Positions 1-6,468 of a stretch of DNA of 15,270 nt are shown piece after piece. The notes beneath the pieces were generated by a model. That model saw only the letters and a list, made by a program, of their open reading frames with translations. It ran no database searches and was not told where the DNA came from. The stretch comes from Spirochaetaceae bacterium. GTDB taxonomy: Bacteria > Spirochaetota > Spirochaetia > SZUA-6 > Fen-1364. The position numbers were made by a program, and so were the translations under genes. The number at the start of each line of letters is the position of its first letter. Positions within the stretch are counted from its first letter, which is position 1. The stretch covers positions 1-15,270 of the forward strand of contig PMZS01000279.1 of the NCBI GenBank assembly GCA_003170115.1. Reading direction: 5' to 3'.

Positions 1-1
1 G

Positions 2-631
2 CAGACGGCCGGGAGCGCATTTGCGTGGTTGAAGAACGAGATCTGCACGCAGGAGAAAATATCCGCCGCGGAGAGCGGCTCCAGTCCCTACGAGCTGATG
101 AATGCGCGGATCGCCACCTCTCCCCCCGGGGCGAACGGGCTTGTTTTTCTGCCCTACCTTCTGGGGGAACGGACACCGCGATGGAACCCTGATGCAAAGG
201 GCGCGCTCATCGGCCTCACGCTCGCGCATACACGGGCGGACGTGCTTCGGGCCGTCATGGAAGGAATCACGCTGAACCTGAGCATCATTCTGGATATTTT
301 CCGGGCGCGCACGTCGATCTCCGAAATCACCGTGATCGGCGGCGGCGCAAGAGGCGACGTGTGGCGTAAGATCATGGCCGACGTGTACCAGGCGGAGATC
401 CTCAGGCCGAACTACCTCGAAGAGGCCACCTCGATGGGCGCGGCGATCATCGGCGGCGTCGGCTGCGGCGTGTTCAAGGACTTCGACGTCGCGGGCAGGT
501 TCATTCAGATCACTGCCCGGGTCCGCGCGGACCCGGGCACGGCGCCGGTGTACGCACAGGCAAAAGGCCTGTTGAACGACAGCTATGATTCCCTTGCCCC
601 CCTTTTCCCGAGGTTCGGAAGGAATTCCTGA
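2..631 (+). CDS. FGGY-family carbohydrate kinase, xylulokinase-like (3' part, 5' end outside window)
   Basis: This is the C-terminal part of an ATP-dependent sugar kinase. FGGY kinases phosphorylate a ketose or polyol in the cytoplasm, and xylulokinase makes xylulose 5-phosphate for the pentose phosphate pathway. The frame is open from base 2 and ends at TGA 629-631, giving about 209 residues, roughly the last 40 percent of a ~500-residue kinase. Family marks are the 'FLPYLLGERTPRWNPDAKGA' segment, followed by 'GLTLAHTRADVLRAVMEG', and the nucleotide-site motif 'VIGGGARGDVWRKIMADV'. The pattern is closest to XylB-type members, but the substrate-deciding N-terminal domain is missing, so glycerol, L-xylulose or another ketose remain possible. 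The next gene begins 23 nt downstream on the same strand, which suggests co-transcription. Confidence 0.85.
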   Translation, partial: QTAGSAFAWLKNEICTQEKISAAESGSSPYELMNARIATSPPGANGLVFLPYLLGERTPRWNPDAKGALIGLTLAHTRADVLRAVMEGITLNLSIILDIFRARTSISEITVIGGGARGDVWRKIMADVYQAEILRPNYLEEATSMGAAIIGGVGCGVFKDFDVAGRFIQITARVRADPGTAPVYAQAKGLLNDSYDSLAPLFPRFGRNS

Positions 632-654
632 GGGCACGAAAGGTGGAACAACGA

Positions 655-1641
655 ATGCAGAAACCAGGACTCTTTGCAAAGCTCCCGGACTACGTGAGCA
701 CGCCGGACGGCATGGCCATCGATTCCGACGGCAACCTGATTCTTGCCTGCCCCAACTACGCAGACCCCTCGAAGCCCGGCTGCCTCGTGAAGTTCGACGT
801 CAACAGGAAAGCCTCCAAGTGGGTTGACGTTCCCGTCTCCCCTGAAACCGGCCACGCCTTCCCCATGGGCATCGCCTTCGGTCCTGACGGAGACCTGTAC
901 GTTGTCGACAACCAGGGCTGGTCGGGGGCTCCCGAGCTGGTGTTCAAGGGTCGCATCCTCCGATTGAGGATCCGGGACAACAAGGTGGTGAAAACTACCG
1001 TCGTTGCTCACAGCATGGAGCATCCCAACGGGATGCGAATCAACCGCAATCACCTCTACGTCACGCACAGCATGCTTTCCCGTGTGAAGGACCCATCTGG
1101 TCTCCTGATGAGCTGTGTGTACCGCTTCGGCCTGGACGATGAGAACATCGCGATCACCAACACCCTGGCGGACAGGAACATTTTTACGACTTTCATTACT
1201 CACAACCGCGATATCCAGTACGGGGCCGACGGGATCGAGTTCGACAAGTTCGGCAACCTGTACGTGGGGAACTTCGGGGACGGCGCCGTGCACAAGATCA
1301 CCTTCAACGATGACGGCACGGCGAAGGAGAACACGGTCTGGGCAAGGGATCCGGCCCAGTTGAAATCCACCGACGGCATGATCATCGATTCGGAGGGGAA
1401 TATCTACATCGCGGACTTCTGCGCGAACGCGATCGCCCGGGTTTCTCCCAACGGAAAGGTGACGCGAATCGCCCAGAGCCCGGATTCCGACGGCCTGAAC
1501 GGCGAGCTGGATCAGCCCGGGGAGCCCATCATCTGGCAGGGCCGGCTGGTCGTCACCTGTTTCGACCTGGTGACGGGACCACAGATGGTGAACACGAAGC
1601 ACGAGATGCCGGCCACGCTCTCGGAGCTGAGGCCGGGCTGA
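655..1641 (+). CDS. SMP-30/gluconolactonase/LRE-family beta-propeller protein
   Basis: This cytoplasmic six-bladed beta-propeller protein (328 aa, no signal peptide) belongs to the family of calcium- or zinc-dependent sugar lactonases, which open aldonolactones made by sugar dehydrogenases. Repeated blade motifs are visible: 'TPDGMAIDSDGNL' near residue 17, 'HPNGMRI' near 123, 'GADGIEFDKFGNLYVGNF' near 190 and 'STDGMIIDSEGNIYIADF' near 238. The Asn of PNG and the Asp of the later DG motifs fit the family's metal ligands. The usual N-terminal Glu ligand (EGP) seems to be Asp18 here, so lactonase activity is not certain. I chose ATG 655 because AGGTGG (641-646) lies at a good distance. An in-frame GTG at 643 would add four residues. 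It follows the sugar kinase gene by 23 nt and converges on the dehydrogenase gene with a 23-nt gap and no clear terminator. Confidence 0.82.
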   Translation: MQKPGLFAKLPDYVSTPDGMAIDSDGNLILACPNYADPSKPGCLVKFDVNRKASKWVDVPVSPETGHAFPMGIAFGPDGDLYVVDNQGWSGAPELVFKGRILRLRIRDNKVVKTTVVAHSMEHPNGMRINRNHLYVTHSMLSRVKDPSGLLMSCVYRFGLDDENIAITNTLADRNIFTTFITHNRDIQYGADGIEFDKFGNLYVGNFGDGAVHKITFNDDGTAKENTVWARDPAQLKSTDGMIIDSEGNIYIADFCANAIARVSPNGKVTRIAQSPDSDGLNGELDQPGEPIIWQGRLVVTCFDLVTGPQMVNTKHEMPATLSELRPG

Positions 1642-1664
1642 GGGGCATCGCGGACTGAGTGATC

Positions 1665-2459
1665 CTAGTCGATCGTTTTCAGCCAGCCTCCGTCAACGTA
1701 GTAGCTCGAGCCGACACAGTAGCTGGAGCGCGGCGAGCAGAGAAAAACGTAGAAATGGGCGAGCTCCTCCGGGGTCGCGAAGCGCCCGATGGGAGCGTTG
1801 TCCTTTGCGATCTTGTCCAGATACTGGTCCACGGTCGTGGAGGAGCCCTGCGTAAGGAGCGCCGCGGTCTTTTTCCAGTCCGGCGTGAGGATCAGTCCGG
1901 GATTGACCGCGTTCACCCGGATATTGTCCTTGATGAGCTCGTTGGAAAGACACTTGGAAAACATGACGAGCGCCGCCTTGGTCGTGTTGTAGATCGGCTC
2001 GTAGCCCAGCGGCTGTTTCGCGCAGATCGATGCGGTGTTCAGGATGACCCCGCCTCCCCGTTTCCTCATGAGCGGCACCATCCCACGGGAGAGACGCACA
2101 GCCGCCATGACGTGAAGGTCCCAGAAATGGTTCCACTTCTCGTCCGGCGCATCCATGATCGTCTCCGAGGTCCCCGTTCCCGCGTTGTTGATGAGAATGT
2201 CCACGCCATCGAAGATCGTCGCGATCCGGACGACCGCCGCGTCTATGTCCTCCTTTTTGGACACATCAGCGGCAAGCCCGAAGCTCCTGACGCCATGCGC
2301 CCTGGCGATACCGGCCGCCTGTGCCTCTACGCGCGGCTTGTCCCGGGCCAGAATCGCGATATCGACTCCTTCGGCAGCCAATGCATGGGCAACGGCAAGA
2401 CCGATTCCCACGCTGCCGCCGCTTATCACCGCGCGCTTTCCTTTCAGTTCGAGGTCCAT
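1665..2459 (-). CDS. SDR-family oxidoreductase
   Basis: This is a classical short-chain dehydrogenase/reductase of 264 aa, a soluble NAD(P)-dependent enzyme acting on a hydroxyl or carbonyl group. The Rossmann glycine motif is GGSVGIG (residues 14-20), NNAG is at 91-94, the catalytic Ser is S144, and the YxxxK pair is Y157/K161. The C-terminal 'VGSSYYVDGGWL' is typical of classical SDRs. The usual fourth catalytic residue, Asn, aligns with H116 in 'WDLHVMAA'. The start at 2459 is set by AGGGAGG seven nt upstream; an in-frame start at 2501 has no such site and would lie upstream of the likely transcription start. It is alone on the minus strand within a sugar cluster, so a sugar or polyol dehydrogenase role is inferred. 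Substrate is unknown. Confidence 0.88.
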   Translation of the reverse strand: MDLELKGKRAVISGGSVGIGLAVAHALAAEGVDIAILARDKPRVEAQAAGIARAHGVRSFGLAADVSKKEDIDAAVVRIATIFDGVDILINNAGTGTSETIMDAPDEKWNHFWDLHVMAAVRLSRGMVPLMRKRGGGVILNTASICAKQPLGYEPIYNTTKAALVMFSKCLSNELIKDNIRVNAVNPGLILTPDWKKTAALLTQGSSTTVDQYLDKIAKDNAPIGRFATPEELAHFYVFLCSPRSSYCVGSSYYVDGGWLKTID

Positions 2460-2482
2460 TCCTGTGCCTCCCTTTGTACAGG

Positions 2483-2511
2483 AGCATAGGCTTCGGCCCA
2501 CGGGCTGTCAA
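2483..2511 (-). promoter_or_regulatory. Sigma-70-type promoter for the SDR gene
   Basis: On the minus strand a perfect -35 TTGACA (2511-2506) is followed by a 17-nt spacer and a -10 TATGCT (2488-2483, 4 of 6 matches). Transcription would start near 2476, about 17 nt before the SDR start codon and just ahead of its AGGGAGG ribosome site. Confidence 0.55.
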
Positions 2512-2549
2512 TTATCCAAAGATGTTTGAAAATATCGTTGTATAAGGAC

Positions 2550-2577
2550 TTGACAAATCAGGCAGATCAGCTACGTT
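2550..2577 (+). promoter_or_regulatory. Possible promoter for the ROK regulator gene
   Basis: A perfect -35 TTGACA (2550-2555) is followed after 16 nt by TACGTT (2572-2577, only 3 of 6 matches to the -10 consensus). It faces away from the SDR promoter; the two -35 boxes form an inverted TGTCAA...TTGACA pair 44 nt apart. The stretch from 2578 to 2700 holds small inverted repeats (TGCAC-atgg-GTGCA at 2596-2609; CCATATGG at 2626-2633) but no gene that I can support. Confidence 0.35.
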
Positions 2578-2726
2578 AGGAAAGGAAACATACGCTGCAC
2601 ATGGGTGCATATTCGCACGAGCCATCCATATGGTAGAATACCGCGTTCGAATGACTCCGGCAACAGGCCCCTGGTTGTCCCGGTGGCTCCGGAGAATACG
2701 GGCGTGAAAGGGCGGCGGGGGATCCC

Positions 2727-3956
2727 ATAAAAGCGCACAAGCAGAACAACATACGCGGGGCTCTTGCTCTGATCCGTCAACGGGACACCTTCTCTGTGGC
2801 GGAAATCTCGCACGCGGTGCGGTTGAGCAAAACCACGGTGAAGAAAACGATCGATCTCCTCACGGCGATGAAGCTCGTGCTCTCTGCCGGCAAGGGCGAG
2901 TCGACGGAAGAGGGCGGGAAGAAGCCCGAGCTGTATCGTTTCAACAGCAACTTCGGGTATGTCATCAGCATCCATATCACGCCGGATTCGATCATTGCCG
3001 TCACGGCCGACCTCGGCGCGGACATCACCTACTACCGCAAGCTGGAAGTGACGGCGGAGCGCGGGCTGGATTTCATCCTCGGCCAGCTGGTGGAGATCAT
3101 CCGCGGTTTCGTGGCAATGAAGGCCAGCAGCAGCGAGAAACTCATCGGCGTGGTCCTTGCACTCCCGGGGCTCGCCGACGCCTCCCGGGGAATCTCCATT
3201 TACTCACCTCATTATCCCTCGTGGGGAAGAGACGTACCCCTTGTGCAGCTTCTCCGCGACAAGCTGGGGGAAGGTTACGAAGTGCCCATTTTCATCGATT
3301 GTGTGAACAGGTACCAGGCGGTAGCGGAGCGGGAGAAGGGGGTCGCGGGCGGCGTGACGAACTTCATCATCATCGACGCGCTGAACGAAGGACTGGGCTC
3401 CGGCATCATGACGCACGGCGAGCTGGTCAGCGGCTCCCAGAGCCTCTCGGGTGAGATCGGCCACATGACGCTGAACCCGGTCGACGGACCCGCATGCATC
3501 TGCGGGAACCGAGGCTGCTTCGAGGCCATGGTATCCGCAAAGCGCCTGCGGGGGATGATCAAGGATGCGCGAGCGCAAGGCGTGAGCTCCCCTCTTTTCT
3601 CCAACGGCACACCGGACGACATACTGATTGACGCCGTCTGCGAGCTGGCGAGCACGGGGGATCCGTTCTGCGCCTCCCTCATTGACGATGTCGCTCGATG
3701 GTTCATCCTGGGCCTGGGCAACGTCATCATGGTGAACGACCCGGAGCTGATCATCATCCAGGGTCAGTACGTCAAGGCTGGCGCCTTCTTCCTGGAGAAG
3801 CTGCGGGATGGCATGCGGCATATCGGGTTGCCCGACGTGGAGAAGCAGGTCAGGATCGAGTATTCCACGCTCGGAGAGGAACGCGGCGTGATTGGCGGCG
3901 CTTCCTTTGTAATCGATGATTTCTTTTCAAAGCGACTCGTTTTTCACTCACACTGA
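2727..3956 (+). CDS. ROK-family transcriptional regulator, 5' end abnormal
   Basis: ROK regulators couple an N-terminal winged helix-turn-helix to a sugar-kinase-like sensor domain and usually repress sugar-uptake genes until the sugar binds. The HTH is visible as 'NNIRGALALIRQRD' followed by 'VAEISHAVRLSKTTVKKTID'. The sensor domain carries GEIGH and the zinc motif CICGNRGC (about residues 257-264 in this numbering). The phosphate-loop motif is DLGADIT rather than DLGGT, and the kinase catalytic Asp position reads 'IDCVN', so it is a sensor and not a kinase. The first usual start codon in frame (GTG 2796) would cut off the first HTH helix. Coding sense continues upstream to at least 2727, where the only candidate is ATA. 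A GTG at 2704 with GGAGAA upstream is one base out of frame, so an indel in the 2717-2721 G run is likely. It probably controls the transporter operon that follows. Confidence 0.85.
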   Translation: MKAHKQNNIRGALALIRQRDTFSVAEISHAVRLSKTTVKKTIDLLTAMKLVLSAGKGESTEEGGKKPELYRFNSNFGYVISIHITPDSIIAVTADLGADITYYRKLEVTAERGLDFILGQLVEIIRGFVAMKASSSEKLIGVVLALPGLADASRGISIYSPHYPSWGRDVPLVQLLRDKLGEGYEVPIFIDCVNRYQAVAEREKGVAGGVTNFIIIDALNEGLGSGIMTHGELVSGSQSLSGEIGHMTLNPVDGPACICGNRGCFEAMVSAKRLRGMIKDARAQGVSSPLFSNGTPDDILIDAVCELASTGDPFCASLIDDVARWFILGLGNVIMVNDPELIIIQGQYVKAGAFFLEKLRDGMRHIGLPDVEKQVRIEYSTLGEERGVIGGASFVIDDFFSKRLVFHSH

Positions 3957-3991
3957 GCTCCCAGATTCAAACAGAAAACTCCTGGTGGAAT

Positions 3992-4017
3992 AATGCTGTG
4001 ATATTAGCAAATGCTGT
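3992..4017 (+). repeat. Short direct repeat upstream of the transporter promoter
   Basis: AATGCTGT occurs at 3992-3999 and again at 4010-4017, 18 nt apart, in AT-rich DNA just upstream of the -35 box. It could be an activator or UP-element region; the repeat is short and could be chance. Confidence 0.3.
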
Positions 4018-4025
4018 TTTAAAAC

Positions 4026-4056
4026 ATGTTGACATATTTAAAAAGTATGTTAACAT
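4026..4056 (+). promoter_or_regulatory. 31-bp near-perfect palindrome, candidate operator of the sugar-transport operon
   Basis: The arms ATGTTGACATATTT (4026-4039) and AAGTATGTTAACAT (4043-4056) are inverted copies; 12 of 15 base pairs match around a centre at 4041. Each end also carries a 10-bp sub-palindrome (ATGTTGACAT and the perfect ATGTTAACAT), with starts 21 bp apart, about two helical turns. The palindrome covers both core boxes of the promoter at 4029-4056, so bound protein would block RNA polymerase. The ROK regulator encoded immediately upstream is the obvious candidate ligand; that link is inferred from position and from the AT-rich palindromes known for ROK repressors such as XylR. 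Confidence 0.6.
4029..4056 (+). promoter_or_regulatory. Promoter of the sugar-transport operon
   Basis: A perfect -35 TTGACA (4029-4034), a 16-nt spacer and TAACAT (4051-4056, 4 of 6 matches) lie in an AT-rich patch that stands out from the GC-rich surroundings. The start site would be near 4063, giving a leader of roughly 165 nt before the binding-protein gene. Confidence 0.5.
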
Positions 4057-4065
4057 TTGTCGTCA

Positions 4066-4128
4066 GTCGAGCGCCGGTTGTCGGAAGCCCGAATTCGGGT
4101 GAGCGCGTCGACGTTGCGAAGGAGGTGA
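4066..4128 (+). other. Possible folded 5' leader with a free Shine-Dalgarno sequence
   Basis: In the untranslated leader, GTCGAGCGC (4066-4074) can pair with GCGCGTCGAC (4103-4112) with one bulge, enclosing the perfect palindrome CCCGAATTCGGG (4088-4099), which can form a small hairpin. Directly after comes AAGGAGGTGA (4119-4128), a strong anti-16S match, yet no start codon lies within 15 nt downstream. No known riboswitch class is recognised. Confidence 0.3.
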
Positions 4129-4229
4129 GAAGGAAAAGAGCAGAAAGTTATTGCGTGCGGGATCCGGCGGTGCCGTTTCCCGGGGTTTTCGCCGAAAAGA
4201 CTTTCAGAGAGCAGTAGGAGGAATCGAAC

Positions 4230-5285
4230 ATGAGAAGAATCCTTGTGACCACGGCCATCGTGCTGTTGAGTCTTGCGTGCGTGACGTCGCTCTTTGCAAC
4301 CGGGGGGCAGGAACAGAAAGGACCCACGACTCTCGCAATTTCAATCCGGACGTTGTCCAACCCCTATCAGAACAACTACAAGGTCGGAGCCGAAGCGTTC
4401 GGCAAGTCAGTCGGTCTGCCGGTCGACGTCTTGACGACCGAAGCAAACAGCCAGAAGGGCATCACCGATATCAAGGCCGAGGTGGCCAAAACCGGCGGGA
4501 ACGTCGTGTTCTTCATCGACCCGAACGAGGAAACTGACGATGTCGCCATTGCCAAGATCCTCGACCAGGCCGGCGTCTACTTCCTGACCTGGTGGAATAA
4601 GCCCGCGGACGTGAAGGTATGGAACTTCAAACACTGGGTTGCCCACGTGTCGTTCGACGGCATCGCCGCAGGCTATTTCACCGGCACCGAGCTGTTCAAG
4701 TCATTCCGGACGCCGAACAAGGGAAAGGTCTTCGCGATCCAGGGTCTGCTTGCCAACACGCCCGCGGCGGAGCGGTTCCAGGGTCTCCAGAAGGCGCTCG
4801 CGGAGAACACCGGAGTCGAGCTCGTGCAGTGGGTTGCGGGTGATTGGGACCGCACCAAGGCGTACAACCAGACCAGGGAGATGCTGATTGCTCATCCCGA
4901 CATTGATGGGGTCTGGTGCGCGAACGACGACATGGCCATGGGCGCCATCCAGGCGCTCAAGGAGGCGGGGCTCGCGGGCAAGGTCTTAGTGACGGGCACG
5001 GACGGCATCCCCGAGCTCTTCGACGCCATCAAGGCGGGCACGGCTGCCGCCACCGTCATGAATGACGCCAAGTACCAGACAGGGCTGGGGCTCGCGATGT
5101 CCCTGGCCGCGAAGCAGGGGAAGCTCGACGTTGCGGCGCAGCCCCAGAAGTACCGCCAGTTCGAGATCCCGGCAGTGAACGTGAACAAGGCGAACGTCGA
5201 TCAGATCGTCCATGATTACCTCGACAGTACGCCCAACTACGACTTCTCGAACTTCTTTGCCAAGTGGTCCGTTGCTATTCCCTAG
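4230..5285 (+). CDS. Sugar ABC transporter substrate-binding protein
   Basis: This is a periplasmic (or lipid-anchored) binding protein of the ribose/xylose class, 351 aa, which captures the sugar outside the inner membrane and delivers it to the permeases encoded downstream. The N-terminus has a basic start, a hydrophobic stretch (about residues 4-22) and the junction 'SLFATGGQE', a form frequent in spirochaetal binding proteins. C17 in 'LSLAC' could also act as a relaxed lipobox, so lipoprotein processing is possible. The Peripla_BP_4-type fold is indicated by 'SIRTLSNPYQNNYKVGAEAF' near residue 36, 'WCANDDMAMGAIQALKEAG' near 230 and 'VTGTDGIPELF' near 252. AGGAGG eight nt before ATG 4230 fixes the start. 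It is the first gene of the operon, and a hairpin follows its stop codon. Confidence 0.9.
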   Translation: MRRILVTTAIVLLSLACVTSLFATGGQEQKGPTTLAISIRTLSNPYQNNYKVGAEAFGKSVGLPVDVLTTEANSQKGITDIKAEVAKTGGNVVFFIDPNEETDDVAIAKILDQAGVYFLTWWNKPADVKVWNFKHWVAHVSFDGIAAGYFTGTELFKSFRTPNKGKVFAIQGLLANTPAAERFQGLQKALAENTGVELVQWVAGDWDRTKAYNQTREMLIAHPDIDGVWCANDDMAMGAIQALKEAGLAGKVLVTGTDGIPELFDAIKAGTAAATVMNDAKYQTGLGLAMSLAAKQGKLDVAAQPQKYRQFEIPAVNVNKANVDQIVHDYLDSTPNYDFSNFFAKWSVAIP

Positions 5286-5298
5286 GAACAACTGAGCA

Positions 5299-5332
5299 GG
5301 GGGGGGCCGGAGGAATCCGGCACCTCCCTCCC
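5299..5332 (+). other. Strong intercistronic hairpin after the binding-protein gene
   Basis: GCCGGA (5306-5311) and TCCGGC (5316-5321) form a perfect stem closed by GGAA, a GNRA-type tetraloop. The stem can be extended by pairing the flanking G run (5299-5305) with the C/T-rich stretch at 5323-5332. No T tract follows, so it is a poor intrinsic terminator. Such hairpins between a binding-protein gene and its permease gene are known to protect the upstream mRNA and let the binding protein be made in excess (as in malE-malF); that role is inferred here. Confidence 0.5.
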
Positions 5333-5414
5333 GTAGCGCGCAGAGCCGAGGCTGGAAAAATCGCCTTGTATCCCTGATACTTACGAAAACATTCAATCGG
5401 AAACGGGAGGACAA

Positions 5415-6452
5415 GTGACTGGCTTACGCGAAAAGGTGGAAGGCGGGAAGCGCGCAGGCGGCCGGATTCGAATCATGCTCCCGCTCGGCACGGCGGGAGC
5501 ATGGCTGCGCCGGGCAGGGGTGTCCGGTCAGATCCTTTCTCTGATTATCGTGATCGCCATCTTTGCCATCGGCACACGCGGCAGGTTCCTGAGCCCCGCA
5601 AACCTCCAGGTCATCCTGAGCCTGGCCGCAATACCGACGATCATCGCGGTGGGCGTCCACCAGGTCGTGGTCCTGGGAGGGATCGACCTGTCGGTGGAGG
5701 GAGTGGTGGCATTGTGCGTCGTGTTCGTCGGGCTGCTCCTCCGCAACAAATTCAATGCGAACGACGTCGGCCTCTGGATCCTGCCCATCACGCTGGGTCT
5801 TGGCGGAGTGGCGGGATTCGTGAGCGGGATCTGCAACACGAAGCTTCGCATCCCTTCCTTCATCGGCACCCTGGGCATGAGCTGGATCCTCTGGGGGCTC
5901 GCGGTCTTCGTGAGCCGCGGACAGACCGTCGCCCTCCTGGACACACGATTCCAGGAGCTTGTCACCGGCACCGTGTTTGGAATCCCCCTCATCGCGCTCA
6001 TCGCCCTGGCTCTCGTGGTTTTCCTGCAGATCATCCAGGACAGGACCCGCTTCGGCCGCTACCTCTATGCCATCGGCGGGGACGAGGTGCTGGCACGGCA
6101 GGCCGGCGTGAACGTCACGAGAATCAAGATCGTCGTATTTACCCTGGCCGGGTTTTTCTATGGTCTGGCCGCGCTTTTCCTGTCCACGAGGCTGGGGAGC
6201 TCGCAGGCCATCACGGGCAACAACCTGCTGTTTCCCGCCGTGACCGCGGTGGCTGTCGGCGGAGTCGCCCTCACGGGCGGCATCGGCGGGGCCAAGAATG
6301 CCGCCCTGGGTGCGCTCATCGTCACGGCGTTGAACGACGGGCTCATTCTCCTGAATGTCAACCCGTATGCGCAGGAAGCGGTGAACGGCGTCGTACTGGT
6401 GGCGGCCGTCGCCCTCACGATTGATCGCAGGAAGCTCGGGTTCATCAAGTAA
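5415..6452 (+). CDS. Sugar ABC transporter permease (BPD_transp_2 family), first of two
   Basis: This is an inner-membrane subunit of 345 aa that forms half of the sugar channel and docks to the ATPase. After about 35 Arg/Lys-rich residues it is strongly hydrophobic, with some eight to ten membrane spans. The family motif GGIDLSV (residues 88-94) and the C-terminal 'GGVALTGGIGGAKNAALGAL' are both present; the protein ends 'TIDRRKLGFIK'. The GTG start at 5415 is supported by GGGAGG four nt upstream, a rather tight spacing, so a slightly different start is possible. It lies 129 nt after the binding-protein gene and 16 nt before the ATPase gene. It is clearly related to, but distinct from, the second permease, so the channel is probably a heterodimer. 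Confidence 0.9.
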   Translation: MTGLREKVEGGKRAGGRIRIMLPLGTAGAWLRRAGVSGQILSLIIVIAIFAIGTRGRFLSPANLQVILSLAAIPTIIAVGVHQVVVLGGIDLSVEGVVALCVVFVGLLLRNKFNANDVGLWILPITLGLGGVAGFVSGICNTKLRIPSFIGTLGMSWILWGLAVFVSRGQTVALLDTRFQELVTGTVFGIPLIALIALALVVFLQIIQDRTRFGRYLYAIGGDEVLARQAGVNVTRIKIVVFTLAGFFYGLAALFLSTRLGSSQAITGNNLLFPAVTAVAVGGVALTGGIGGAKNAALGALIVTALNDGLILLNVNPYAQEAVNGVVLVAAVALTIDRRKLGFIK

Positions 6453-6468
6453 GAGGGGTGACATCGGC

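Noticed and set aside
1642..1664. Shared terminator between the convergent SMP-30 and SDR genes
   Set aside because: The 23-nt gap has no stem of useful length and no T tract on either strand.
1659..2489. 276-codon plus-strand frame opposite the SDR gene
   Set aside because: The minus strand encodes a complete SDR with all motifs, a promoter and a ribosome site; the plus-strand frame has no domain.
2596..2633. Small inverted repeats TGCAC-GTGCA and CCATATGG as regulatory sites for the ROK gene
   Set aside because: Arms of four or five bases are expected by chance in this length of DNA, and they do not resemble the 31-bp palindrome at 4026-4056.
4026..4217. 63-codon frame in the leader of the transport operon
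   Set aside because: Its start lies within the promoter and operator, upstream of the expected transcription start, and it has no ribosome site or recognisable motif.
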